Shown here piece after piece: positions 47,523 through 59,784 of a DNA stretch of 64,000 nt (its first letter is position 1; the number at the start of each line of letters is the position of its first letter). The DNA is from Cymodocea nodosa. Its lineage: Eukaryota; Streptophyta; Magnoliopsida; Alismatales; Cymodoceaceae. Below the pieces are notes generated by a model. The model was given only the letters and a program-made list of their open reading frames with translations. It searched no databases and was not told the DNA's origin. The position numbers were made by a program, and so were the translations under genes. Location of the stretch: positions 7,008,501 to 7,072,500 of the forward strand of contig CM072347.1 of the NCBI GenBank assembly GCA_036874045.1, given 5' to 3'.

Positions 47523-48889
47523 AAAACCACCAAACACGATATTTGCCACCTATTTGTTGATTTGAAGTGTCTAATCTAGTTTTTACAGTATCATTAGAAT
47601 TATTATTGATAAATCTAAAGTTGAATGACCCAACATCAACATAGATTAGATTATGAACAGTGTGTGAAGTTAAAATGACCTCTGACCTCCTCATAAACCA
47701 CCAAAACATTCCATACATTAATCATTTACAAGGATGTGCACTATAGTGGCATTGCTTTGTGCTTTGACACTAGTGTTAACTCTGAAGTGCCATGAGGTGG
47801 ATGAACAGACATTAACACCTTGAGTCTAATGACAAGTTTTTCAGAGACCCCATTAGTTAAGCTTTTGATCTGTAGTGAAGCATGGATCATTAATTAGTAA
47901 TAAGTTGACGATTTTATGGAAATTATACTTAATAAACAATGTGCCTTACAAGTTGCAACATATGCATGAACAACACTGCACTATTGTGCATGGTGCATAT
48001 GTCATGTCCTAATAAAATTCACACAAACGATTCTGCTCATTTTCTTGATTAAAAATTCCCCTACATCAAATGCTAAATGATAATATTATTCCACCATTTC
48101 GATCTTTTATAAAAATCACACTTAAGATTCTAGCTTCTTGATTAAAATGCCCCTTCATCAAATGCCTAGTGACATTAAGCATTTCCAAACTTGTTTTGGC
48201 TTAGGAAAATATCTAATTCATTCCATCCATAGCAGAAGATTCTTTCCACTATGAAACCACTCTTAAACATCAATTACATCATCGTCCTTTTGTTTTTGAC
48301 TATACGACACTTGGAATTTTGAGACCTGTAGAGGCTTGATTGGTGCAGAAGCTACCTTTGGCCCTTCACTCAATCATCTCATTCATCCATCTACATATAT
48401 GATAGATGAAGGTAATTTATCTTGACATAAAAGATTATGTTTCTAATCTTCTACACCAAGAGAACCACCCCCTTTTGAAAGAATTGTTTGCTTAGAGGTT
48501 TTGTAATATTGAACAACCATGAGAGCATTGAACATTGATTCCTTTTCCTTTTGCAAGTGCTTATTCTTGCATATCGCATGAAGGCAGTAAATGTTAACCT
48601 AACCCCAATTAATTCATTAAAAAAAAGAAAGATGGTAGTCAAGCATGAGACTTGAAAAGCATATCAATATATGAAGTCTCATGTTTTAGTTTTGAAAATT
48701 TTGTCGTGCATGTATGGGTCTCTCTCTAGTAGTATATAAATTTCAGAGCTGCCCCTATATTCAATATGTGACAAACTGACAAGGTTGCTGTCGTGCTTGA
48801 TATTTCTTGACAGAATTATTAACCCTTGAAGATACGCTCACTGTAAATCAGACTTTTGTGCCAACATCAACATTGTTTCTGTGCCGCAA
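47523..48889 (+). other. Host DNA upstream of the HDHD3-like gene
   Basis: Non-coding, about 1.4 kb. It includes two diverged tandem copies of a ~100-bp block (48,040-48,175, with 'ttcttgattaaaa' and 'catcaaatgc') and a possible 3' splice site (gtaaatcag at 48,842-48,850) shortly before the start codon. It could be the promoter/5' UTR, or the end of a long 5' UTR intron. No other gene is seen. Confidence 0.45.
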
Positions 48890-50125
48890 ATGACAATGTT
48901 GTCAAAATTAAGGTGTATCACTATTGATGTTACTGGAACATTAATTGCATACAAAGGCGAACTTGGAGATTACTACTGCATGGCAGCTAAGGCTGTTGGA
49001 TTACCCTGTCCGGACTACAAGCGTATGCATGAGGGCTTCAAGGCTGCCTACACCGATATGGCCAAACGGCATCCATGCTTTGGATATGCGACAAAAATGC
49101 CTAATATTGACTGGTGGAGATCATGCGTAAAGGATTCATTTGTCAAGGTATATCACCAGTACAGATTATAGCACTTGTATGGAACGTCTGTTTTCATCCT
49201 ATGATGTCATCAGAAAAGCTTTTATAATTTATTACCAAATCATCAAACTTATGAGATATCAACAACTTCACGTTACTTAATAATTAATTAATTATTACAG
49301 TCAATCTGTTATTGTTTATCCTATCAGTTGGTTACAGAAATTAGCTTGGGGTCAAGGTTTGATACTTCACTGCCGACAACCATTTTCCCGGTTGACTGTT
49401 TTGCATGTTTAATTTTCGAGAAAGCTGGATGAACTCCCGGGTCACTGAAAGCCTTGTTTTTTCTCCACAGGCAGGTTATGATTATGATGATGAGACATTC
49501 GAGAAGGTATTCAAACGAATATATTCATCCTTTGGGTCGTCTGCCCCGTACTCAGTCTTCCCAGATTCACGGCCGTTCCTTAGATGGGCCCGCAACCAAG
49601 GATTAATTGTGGGTATCGTCAGCAATGCAGAGTACAGATACCAAGATGTTATTCTTCCTTCCTTGGGACTGCATCAGGTGCTTGTGGATTGATATCCTCA
49701 AGGATTTCTGTTTCCATAGAATTATATATTGGCAGTTATTTTTCTCGAGTGCCCACATGTTAAATTTTGAATGTGAAACATAAACTCCATGTGTTTTCAT
49801 GTGGAGCCAGGGATCTGAGTGGGACTTCGGCGTATTCTCTGGTCTCGTTGGCGTTGAAAAACCTGATCCCCGGATTTACCACATTGCACTGGAGAAGGCA
49901 GGGAATGCCACCCCAGAAGAAACACTACACATAGGGGACAGCATGCGAAAAGACTACCTTCCAGCAAGAAGTATTGGAATGCATGCCTTGCTGCTAGACA
50001 GATTCAAAACCCCTGATGCTGAGAATTGGAGAAAGACTGGAGCTCCTGTGGTACCAGATCTTGTCGCTGCCCAAGAATGGCTTACCGCAGAAGAACTGGA
50101 TACCACAGTCCATCAAGATTGCTGA
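48890..50125 (+). CDS. HDHD3-like haloacid dehalogenase (HAD) superfamily hydrolase, three exons
   Basis: Exons 48,890-49,147, 49,471-49,677 and 49,811-50,125, both introns GT-AG and phase 0, give 259 aa, close to the ~255 aa I recall for the Arabidopsis homologue (At5g44730). The ATG at 48,890 (MTMLSKLRC) is chosen because it aligns with that protein's start; the frame upstream has no ATG. HAD motifs in order: motif I ITIDVTGTL (about residues 10-18), cap region with PNIDWWRSCVKDSFVKAGYD, motif II VSNAEYR (about 138-144), motif III VEKPDPRIY (about 171-179) and motif IV HIGDSMRKD (about 196-204). In motif I the second acidic residue of DxDGT is Thr, as in HDHD3 relatives, so phosphatase activity is uncertain. 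The reading frame is intact, in contrast to everything around it. It converges on the kaurene-synthase-like pseudogene. The substrate is unknown. Confidence 0.95.
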
Positions 50126-51172
50126 GCCTGTAATGCAGATGCCATCCATCCATGCCTTTGTGGTTCGTGTGTTCAGGTTAATTTGATTTTAATCATTGCC
50201 CTCTGGAAACTAATAACAGAGGTTATTTTGGTTTTAATCCTAGTCATTTTCATGCTTGATTACTTAACTTGGTAAGTATGCCCCAATATTTACTCTAGGC
50301 TATATAGGAAAAAGGAAATACACGTATTATCAGAATGTTTGGTACCTTGCATGAGCATTATTAATCTGATTCTATTTTGCAACAACGTGTCGTTTCAACT
50401 ATCCATGAACTTCACACTGCATGCACGTCTTGTATGATGAGTTACCCTAATTGTGAGCTTACGATGAACATGTACGTTACAGCTTTTTCAGGAAAACAGA
50501 AGCAGATATCGTCAGGAAACAAAATTACTAAATACTTTTGCTATCATTCTCTTCTCATGCCAACAAAGTGCATGGTTTCTTGCCAGTAACCGACGGTGCC
50601 GGTTCATTCTTTTCTTGTCTAATGTTTTCTTTGACGTGTGTTATGTTCATCACTTTCTTCTGACGGGTCTTTCTTTTACCAAATCACGACAAAATCATAT
50701 CTACTGTGAGTTCTGAACATTTTAATCCACCACAGGAAAATAACCAAACCCTCCGTCGGTTCTACTTACCTAAACTTCCAGCTCTACCAAAATAAACCGA
50801 CGGCGGTCCTGTTTGACAATGAATACGTACATATATTGAATCATTTATTGAACTATGTTCTACTCAACAACGGCAGGTGGCTGTATGCTGCGAAAGTCTG
50901 TGGAGATGGGAACTGCCCAACTCTAGTAGCTCGTGTAGAAATAAAACGCTTTAGAACTAGACAGATATTAGAGAATACTGGGTAAAAACTTAAACTGGAC
51001 AGATATCAGAGAATACTGGGTAAAAACTTAAACTAGAGGAAGGTAATGTCAGGTACTAAGCAACTTAGATGAGAATATCCATCAAGAGTCATACGAAGCT
51101 CACAAAATGAAAATGGAGACATATTTTCTTTCATCCTTGTTATGCTACACAAGTAGAGCATACTGCAGCGAA
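50126..51172. other. Intergenic region between convergent genes
   Basis: Non-coding. It contains a recent-looking tandem duplication of 38 bp (50,960-51,035, 'agagaatactgggtaaaaac' twice). The 3' UTR of the HDHD3-like gene should lie in its first few hundred bases; no single convincing polyadenylation signal stands out. Confidence 0.6.
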
Positions 51173-53935
51173 TCATTTTCCGAAATCAGTCAATAATGGA
51201 GGGACCTGAAGAGGCTCGTAGACGACAGTTCTTACAGCACCCATCATTTCAGTGGGAGATGTGAATCCGTCATTCCTGCTATAGAATACGTGCACAATCT
51301 GGCTCATCTTCCATAACAAGTCCTTGCAAGCTCTAGGGACAACACTTTAGTTTGCAAAACCAACCTAAGCAGTTCCATTCTGTTTGTGTCAATGATTCTC
51401 CTTAAGTTCCTCTTCGCATCTTCCTCGGAGATTGCACCATGCCTATGTACCACATGTAGCGATACACTATTGAGTTTTCCCTCCTTGCTTTCTCTCTGCA
51501 AATATTCTTGTTCAGCGGAGTTGATGAAGTTCATGCAAATCAAAACTAAATTAAAGGGTAGTAAAGCAAACCAATGGGTAATATTTACTACTTATGAATT
51601 GGCTAATGTTCCCGCCAGCTCAACAAACATCAAGCTAGCTTCTGATCTTGATGTGTAAAAAAAAATAGCATAACAAGTATGATATCTTACCTCTAAGCCT
51701 TTTATGTCATTGAGAAGGCGTCCACAGGTGCTAACTAGTTTGTATAAAGAATGGTACTCTGCTCTTCTAATCGTGCCCAATGAAAGCTTTGGGCCAACGA
51801 GATATAATGCTGGGAGAATGATAGGTCCCAAAGCAATTGATACATATCCATTTTTCATATATTGATCCAAAGTTGGAATTATCATATTCCTGACCCAGTC
51901 CGCTTCTGTATTCATGGAATTGATCAAATCAAGCCACTGCCAGCAATAACATGGCATATATGTCAATACTACCTTGGCAGAAACCCAATTATCAAGTATT
52001 ATATTTTTAAGCAGAAATTATCAGGGATTATGTGATACCGAATCTTCACTTACTATCTCAATTAAATGGCTTGTTACATTACGGCCTTGAATTGCTATTT
52101 CACCAAGCTCGTTAATTGTAAAGGGCTGGAAATATAATCCTGACTTGTAAGGAGCAACGACTGTTGTCAAAGTCTTCATCCCATCTGCATAAATAAAAGA
52201 CTTAATATATGCATAAATCTTTGGATTTCTAGGAATCGGATAGTACGAATCCAAATTTAAAAAGAAAATCATATAGAAGTACCTTTCAACCAATTTTATA
52301 AAGTTAAGAAATTCCTCTCTAGAACCACCAATATCAAAGAAATCATCAACCACGGTTGTCAAGATGAAATTCTTTGCCCATGACAGGCGAACATTAGACA
52401 TTTTAAGGGGTGTAATTGTAGCTGCAGCAGAGAAGTAACAATATTCTGTCTTTTGTCGAGCAAATTTCAACTGATCCAATTTACCTTCCTTCACCCACCA
52501 GACTAAATTAGATGGTTATTAAGTGCCAATATTATTTGTAACATAGTTCATTATCATGAAAATTATATATACCTCTCAATAAGATGTAGTTCTCTCTGGT
52601 ATGTAGATTGGCAGGCATTGAATTCTTCCACTGCTAGTCTTAATATATCTTGAGTGTCAATGCTTTGCAACCTTATTGAGTTATATAAAAATCGAAAGAT
52701 AATCTACTTTTGAGTCATGTCTAATAAATTCCATAACGTTTAAAATATGATCTTCAGATACACCATGACAAGAACTTACGTGAAGCATGTTTTCGCAGGG
52801 AAAATATCAAAGAAGCTGTAGTTTTCAATATTGCTCTTGTGTTCAATGTGCCCCAAATTTTGACATGGAAGCCTGAGGGCATGATCTACCTGAAATAAGC
52901 CAAAATCGAAAACAAGCATTTGTAGGAATGTTATACAAAAATGGAGATGTTAAACATCAATAATGAAAATCTTAAAGTTTGTGCATTTACATCATGCATG
53001 TACCTCCCGGATTATAACTTTCTCAAGCTCATTGTTGGGCCTCAGAGATATTATTTGTCTTAAGAACTTTGTGGACCATAAGTTCAATTTGCCCAAAACA
53101 TTCTCGTCTTGAGATAACTTTATTTGCGAAGCTTTGTTGTATAACTCCAACACAATTCTGATAGTGTGTTAATTGGCATATTTTGAGCACCAATAAAAGT
53201 TATCTTCATCTAGTTGAGCAAATACACCTAAGCACAATGCGATCTTGTGTAAATATGAAACCAATACAAGTAATAACTTATTTATTATAGCTTCCAGTAA
53301 TACCTGAAGAAATATCATAGCCATCCGCAAAAGCCGGAATGCCATTGCACATATTGAGATCTCAGAATGCATCTCTTCATCATTCTCCATCCAACGTCTG
53401 TATGTTTGTTTAAAGACATCAATCACTTGATATTTCCTAGACATCAAACCAAAAAGAATCTCACAAATATGATTATCTATAAGTCTCATCCAGAATTTCC
53501 TTAATGAGATCCTCAAAATGAAGATCAATTCCCAGTTTCTCAAGAGAGTCAACAATACAGAGTTGTTTAGCGAGTGTACCACAAGGATATACTGTTGGAA
53601 CTTTACAGTCCAAACAACAAAAATGAAAAAAAAAGGTGTCAAATAAATAATTAGAGTAAACAACTAAAATGGAGGAAAGGTGTACCTGCATTCCCAAATT
53701 TATTCAAGACACCGTGCAAGTAGTCAAGGCTCTTAGCATCCCAAAAACGAGTCAGTACAGCAGCTGTTGTTGAAGGTGAATTAAATAAAGATCCATTATT
53801 CCTTTGGTATTTCATCACTTCGTGCTGATCCAACATGTGTCCTTGACCTTCTATAACATATGCCAAGTACGCTTTCCATCCATCAAAGTTGATACCGTGG
53901 CTACTAAATGAAGATAGGCAATTATGTCCTAAAAT
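51173..53935 (-). pseudogene. ent-Kaurene-synthase-like terpene synthase (TPS-e type), 5'-truncated pseudogene
   Basis: Ten exon-like blocks on the minus strand follow the kaurene synthase (Arabidopsis GA2) alpha domain: 53,935(approx.)-53,686 ([20 protein letters not shown]), 53,600-53,477 (LGIDLHFEDLIKEILDETYR), 53,397-53,304, 53,227-53,004, 52,889-52,780, 52,671-52,573, 52,502-52,283 ([12 protein letters not shown] and the metal-binding [11 protein letters not shown]), 52,184-52,054, 51,936-51,691 ([27 protein letters not shown]) and 51,495-51,173 (VVPRACKDLLWKMSQIVHVF, stop at 51,173-51,175). Intact kaurene synthases convert ent-copalyl diphosphate to ent-kaurene in plastids for gibberellin synthesis. 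Disabled: the second block lacks a GT donor (AT at 53,476-53,475), frame breaks lie near 53,325, 52,095 and 51,330, there is an in-frame TAA at 53,171-53,169, and the 52,573/52,502 junction does not keep frame. The gamma-beta half is absent; transposons begin about 250 bp upstream. It may instead have been a specialised TPS-e/f diterpene synthase. Confidence 0.9.
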
Positions 53936-54189
53936 GCAATCGTACAGAAATTCTATGTTCAACTACGCCTACCAGAGTAAATGTATTGAATACTATGAGA
54001 AATAAACTCCTAGAGAATAGAAAAATTGAAAAATCAAGGGAAATGATGCTACTAATCCGATTCTTGATTTCCTTTTACCAAGAGTTTGTATACAAGTCTC
54101 CCTACATCTTTTTGTTCTATTAGACCAAACAGTTCATATATTTTTGTATGCTTATAGACATTCGCAAGTTGTAATCATTCATTGTTTGG
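53936..54189. other. Boundary between kaurene-synthase-like pseudogene and transposon block
   Basis: AT-rich, with no recognisable upstream exon. It probably contains intron remnant, ending where Gypsy LTR homology begins. Confidence 0.5.
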
Positions 54190-55297
54190 GTGAATTTTGT
54201 TTACTTTAATTATATGTTTATAATTTTTTTAAGAGATAAATAAATAATTTTCACAAATTAAATATTAAATTTAATTTATTTTTAACTATAAGTGCACAAT
54301 ATCTATTATATAAATATGCAAGTACAAGTAGATCTCATAAAAATTAAGTAAAAATTTCGTACTATTTTGATTTTTATAGCCATAAGTTTATGTGTATTGA
54401 ATTATTCACTCCGCTGACTTATTACTAACTTAATATACTTAGTTCGTAGAGTTACAGTTAACTCAATAGACTATCTTCATGGACTTAAGTTAACTCCATG
54501 AGTCTCATTATTAACTTCCAATTAAATTTGTTGTTCACAAAGGAATTCGATCATCCATTAGGCTATTCTATAGAATGTAAATAATATCCATTAAGCTTTT
54601 AATATTAATTTATACAGTCTTTATCATTAATAAGCACTAACATTCAAATATTTCAAATAATAACCATATTAATTAAGATTTTAGAATTGCATACGAACTA
54701 ATTTTAGTAATCAGTAAAACTATTTTCTATTTTCTATTTTCTAGAATGAAATAAACATAAAATATTTAATAATACTAACAATACTAAACAAACGATACAA
54801 CACTAATTTGATAAATATAAAAACATATAATAAGTTTTTGGTTTGTTTTTGTTAAGATATATATATGTTTATGTTTGTGAAGATGAACGAAAGGTGAAAT
54901 ATAAAATTCTTTATTGATAGTAAAAATTTCCATCACTATATGCGATGTGATTACACTACCGAAAACTTAATCACTTACTATCATATGTCCCTCTCCCTAT
55001 AGAATTGCAAATCAAGACTTGTAAGTTGATCTCTTTTTCAATATATTAGCATCAACTCGAAACCAAGGCTAAAGATTTTACTATCTCCTGAGAGATGATT
55101 CGGTGCTTGGTGAAAATAGTTTCCCTTCTTACGATGTAATCACTCCTCATAGTGGTTGTCAGTCATCGTGTTGGCTCGGAATCAACCTGACATCTGAAAA
55201 GTATCCTCATAGACCTTTGATGGTTGGTGATTAGTGGTGTTTGATGGTGGTGTGGTGGAGTTTCAGGAAATGATAGATGCTTGCTGTAGTTAGCATG
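54190..55297 (-). repeat. Gypsy (Athila/Tat-like) LTR fragment, minus strand
   Basis: Collinear with 11,990-13,060 (same family, minus strand), including the 'gtgcacaat.t.tattata' block and the 'cgatgtaatcactcctcata' block near 55,130. It is truncated on the right at 55,297 by the 5' LTR of element C. More diverged than the other copies. Confidence 0.75.
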
Positions 55298-56060
55298 TGT
55301 TGAGTATTTTGTTTTGATGATATGTGATAAATGAATATAATCATATTTACTCAATTACTATTATTTGTGAACGTAAATTAAGAACATTAATTAATACAGA
55401 AAAAGTTTACTGATATAAATATTTGTTTGTAATAGATCTGAAATTATGCTAAGTTAAATAACTAGTTGTTACGTTATACTAACTTTTCATTTAATTAAAC
55501 GTTAAGTTAACGTGTGTTTTTATCACAAAGCATAATATGTTTTAAAGTTATATTTTCTGTATCATGAATAGTGCATGTTTAGACAACTCGTTGAGTTAGT
55601 GCATTATTTGTATAAAGGTCACGTGAGAACTCGTTGAGTTATAGGCTTAAAGGTTAAAATAGGTTACATGAGAACTCGTTAAGTTAGTGAGTAAAAGAGT
55701 AAAATGAAGAGACGAACTCGTTAAGTTAGTATTGTACACGTGGTGAAATTAAAGAATTACAGAAGAAGAAGAAGAAGAAGAAGAAGAAAAATCTCGAATA
55801 GGGAGAAATGTTTTAAATTCTGCAAATAAGTTTTCTTTGTTTGTAGTTATGAAATTGATTAGATGAAACTTGGTATTGTTATATAATTGCATCTACAATT
55901 TCAGAGGAGAATTGAATTGTATATTATAATTGAAACCTTGAATAAAATGATTTGATTAAAATAGTGTCTTGACTTGTTTTTATTTTTGAAGTTTCAATTA
56001 TAATCGAAAATGTTGAAAAACACAATTCACCCCCCTCTTGTGTAGCCATTTGATCCTACA
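55298..56060 (+). repeat. 5' LTR of element C
   Basis: Family-A LTR, 763 bp, lacking the middle part present in the 9276-11,020 copy, including the 65-bp minisatellite. It contains a (GAA)n microsatellite at 55,761-55,790. Confidence 0.9.
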
Positions 56061-56258
56061 AGTGGTATCAAAGCTAGTTAATAATCTTTGATATAAAATC
56101 GATACCAACTTAATTAATATCAAAGCTTATTTTACCTTCTTTGTTTTTAAACAAAAATTAATATCTAAACATACGTTTAATTTTTTTGATTTTGGGCTCA
56201 AGCTGTTTTAAAGTTTTAAACTGTTTAAAATCAAATAGGTTGAAAAATCTAAGGTTAG

Positions 56259-57650
56259 ATGGCTACTAGAAATGGTAATTTTTCTTTATATGAAGGCCAA
56301 AATCTTAACCATCTTCCTTTATTTGATGAAATACATTTTGAATATTGGAAATATAGGATGACAGTCTTTCTTCAAAGTATAGATCACAAATTGTGGTTCA
56401 TGATCTCTAAACCATATACTCTGTTAACTACTCCTTACAATACTTGGGACAATTATTGAAAAAGAAAATGAAACTTTGAATGCTAAGGGCTTAAATATCT
56501 TATTTTGTGCATTGAGTTATGAATAGTTCAGTAAAGTGTCAGCTTATAAATCTACTTATGAGGTGTGGCATGCATTAGAAGTTTCATATGAATGTACTTC
56601 TCAAGTTAAAGAGACTAAGATTAACATATTAATTCATAAGTATGAACTCTTTAAGATGCATGAAGACGAAAGTATTTCTGAGATGTTTTCCAGATTTCTA
56701 GATATAATAAACTCTTTAAAATGCTTAGGAAAGAATTTTGAATAGAAGGATTTGGTGAGAAAAATTCTCAGATCCCTAAGTTCTAAATGGTCTCAGAAAG
56801 TAACATCTATTGAGAAATCACGAGATTTAAATGTTTATACTATAAATGAATTTATAGGAAATTTAATTGCTTATGAAGTTCAATTAAATGATTCACTAAG
56901 TCATAACAAACTAAAAATGAAAAAAGAAATAGCCTTCAAAATTAATTCAGATTCTGAAATATCTACTGATTCTAATGAGGATTTGATTTTGCTGACTAGG
57001 AAATTAAAAAAAGCATGAAAAGCTAAGAAACAACAAAGGAACAAAAATGACAAACCCTCAACGTCAAAGTTAATGAAAAGAATTCTTCATCTAGAAAGTA
57101 TGTATGTTACAACTGCAAGAAACTTGAACATCTTTCTCTAGATTATCCTATAAGGAAAAATGAAAAGCAAAGTAGGACAAATCAAAAGAAGTTGGCTTAG
57201 AAAACTCAGAAAAAGTTTTACAAGAAAAAGGCTTTGAAGGTCACTTGGGATGACATGTCAGAAGAGTCTGAATTTGAAGAATTATCATCAAAATCTTCAC
57301 ATTCAGAAGAAGAACAAGAGTTAGAAGACATTGCTCATGTGTGCTTCATGGTAGATGAGTTTAAGGTAATATCTGATCTTGAAAGTCATTCAAATTTTAA
57401 CTTTGATGAATTATTATGTGTGTATCATGCATTATTACAAAAACTTAAAGTTTGTAAACTAGAAAATAAGAATATTAGAAACTATTTGTCTATTTTGGAA
57501 GAAGAAAATTGTTTCCTGTCTACTACTTTAGAGAAGTTTAAATGTGATAATGAAAATCATGCTAGAGATTTGCATAAATTTAGATTTAATGAATGTGTCT
57601 TGCAAGAACAAATATAGAATATAAATGCTGAAAAATTAAAGATTGAATCT
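56259..57650 (+). pseudogene. Element C gag region
   Basis: MATRNGNFSLYEGQNLNHLP and FEYWKYRMTVFLQSIDHKLW match element A gag. The core (YEVWHALEVSYECTSQVKE), a degenerate zinc-knuckle region near 57,100-57,155 and the acidic coiled-coil extension (57,234-57,617) follow. Broken in several places. Confidence 0.85.
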
Positions 57651-58885
57651 GAAAATGAAAATTGAGAAACAATATAAATGATCTTGAGTTAGAGATTGAC
57701 AGATTAAAAATGAGAGAGCTAGATTTAAATTCCACCATTGAGAAATGAAATTTAAGTCAAACTAAGTTAGACAAACTAACTAGTACCCCTACGGTGTCAT
57801 ATAAATTTGACTTAGGATTTGATTATCTTGAATATCCTAAATCTCAAGCCAACAAAGGATTTATTAGTTGCAGTTCAAGTAAATCTAAGACTAAAATTCC
57901 TTTTATCATGAAATAATGTAATAAATATGTAGAAGTAGGTACTTCAAGAGATGAATCATGCAGTAATAATATAAACTAATGTGATTTATCAAAATGTACT
58001 TCTAACATGACTATTAATGTTTCTAAAAATCTAGTTTCTTATTTTGGAAATTCAGTTGGTAATGTTTCTAAAATTTCAGATAATTGTAGTAAACTGAAAA
58101 TTCAAAAACCTGAGCATGAAATTCAAAACACTGGTATTAGACTAATTACTTATTCTACATGTTCTTTATCTGAAAATTCATGTGTAGAAAAGATATTATA
58201 TGCACTAAAAATTTAAATACGAGTACAAAATCTTGGTACGAACTTGCTGAAATGTATGAGTATGACCAAAATAAATTAATATCTAATAAAAATTGATTTG
58301 GTCTTGGTTATAATACATTTGAACATAAACAGAATATTTATAAGAGCAATAATTCTATAAGTGAGTATGAAGCTAATGATGAATCAATAGTACTTACAAC
58401 TAATAAGAATGTAAATGTAATGTTAAGCTGTTTTTAAACAAAAAGAAGAAATATGCTTTTAATGAACTTGGTCCTCAAAGACATTGGGTACCAAGAAACA
58501 GTTCTTCATAATTTGTTTTGTAGGAGGAAACAACATCAAAATGGATTTTAGATAGTGGAGCATCTAGTCACATGACTAGACAGAAAAGCCTATTGAAAAA
58601 TTTTACAAATACTAAGAAAGGAAGTGTAATATTTGGAAACAAAAGCAAGGATAAAATCATAGGTATGGGTAATGTTCAAATAACTCGTACTTGTATTATT
58701 TAGAATGTACTGTATGTAGAAAACCTACAATTTAATTTGTTGAGTGTTATAAAACTAATTGATAATGGATACTATGTATTGTTTGAAGATAATATATGCA
58801 AAATTATTGATAAAATTATAGATAAACTTAAGTTTATTGCTAAAAGAAAAGGTTCTGTATGTATTTTATCTTTACCTTCTAGTGT
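57651..58885 (+). pseudogene. Element C gag extension, protease and start of the integrase region
   Basis: Remnants of the gag C-terminal extension (58,007-58,216) are followed by the protease motif WILDSGASSHMT at about 58,546-58,581 and the start of the GAG-pre-integrase domain (KLKFIAKRKGSVCILSLPSS), cut off at about 58,885. Several breaks. Confidence 0.85.
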
Positions 58886-59270
58886 AGTTCTAATTCCCTG
58901 TTGGCATTTTCTATCATTGGTCCCCATTTCTTTCCATAATAAGTAATAGATTGTCTGATTTTTCAAGTACTTGTCTAGAATTGGTAACAACCATAGGGTT
59001 AGGTTGTAAAGTTCGTTTCCACATTTGTAACGTGGAAAGTTTGGTCTGTTTTATTCTAAACTGTGTTTCAGCATAATTTTAAATAAATTTCCAACAAAAA
59101 TTTTTCTTGTCTTGAACAGCTTTTCTAATTTCATGTAGTACTTCATTAGAAAAAGTATATTTTGAGTAGATGTCGTTGATTTCATTTTCTATCTTTTTAA
59201 CTTCCATCTCTCTTTTCCGCACTTTTGTCATTCTACCACATCCTCTTCCACGTCCTGACATTGTCGATTA
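58886..59270 (-). pseudogene. Element D ORF3 N-terminal fragment
   Basis: MSGRGRGCGRMTKVRKREME and KYTFSNEVLHEIRKAVQDKK, a basic then helical N-terminus, match element B's ORF3 start (23,200-23,400). The rest of ORF3 is lost at the junction with element C. Confidence 0.7.
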
Positions 59271-59784
59271 ATCTTCGCTGTTCACTGTAGAACTTAGTGG
59301 AAGTAAAGATTGTGAAACTAGGGTTTTACCAAGGTAGAAACATGAAAGGTTGGCAGTAAAACATTTATAACTCTTCGAGTTTATAAATGGATTCAATCAT
59401 TGAAATCATAAATATAAGATCTGTTACTGATAAATAACTCGAATGCTTACAATCACTGTACGAGTTTTACAACCGACAAAAGCAGAATACTTAACGTAAC
59501 TGTTCGTGTAAAGAAAATAACTACGGGCTAAGTGAAAAGTGAGAAAACTCGAAGACTTATGATAACTATTTGAGTTTTGTGAGCAGTAAAGCACATAACT
59601 ATACGACAAACTAGAATAGTTATTGTCATAGTTTAAGTCTTTCAGAAAAATATAATAATATTAAGTTAATTATTCGAGTTTCTCAGATGGATATGTGTAA
59701 AAGTCGAAGACTTAAGCATAACTGTTTGAGTTTCAATATGAGACATAATAAAGTAATGAAATTCAACATGTGCATAATTCTAAC

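Larger units (their letters stand above)
55298..58885 (+). mobile_element. Element C: SIRE-like Copia family A, plus strand, truncated
   Basis: 5' LTR 55,298-56,060 (TGTTGAGTATTTT... to ...TGATCCTACA; shorter than the 1.75-kb copy at 9276), primer site TGGTATCAAAGC at 56,063-56,074, gag and the start of pol. The sequence stops in the GAG-pre-integrase region at about 58,885, where a piece of element D in opposite orientation begins. The integrase, RT and 3' LTR are missing. Same family as element A. Broken, with several breaks. Confidence 0.88.

Noticed and set aside
48451-48642. 63-codon minus-strand frame upstream of the HDHD3-like gene
   Set aside because: No similarity to a known family, no splice or neighbour support.
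53397-53476. Minor-class AT-AC intron in the terpene synthase
   Set aside because: The other end is AG and the donor lacks the ATATCCTT consensus; a changed normal donor is simpler.
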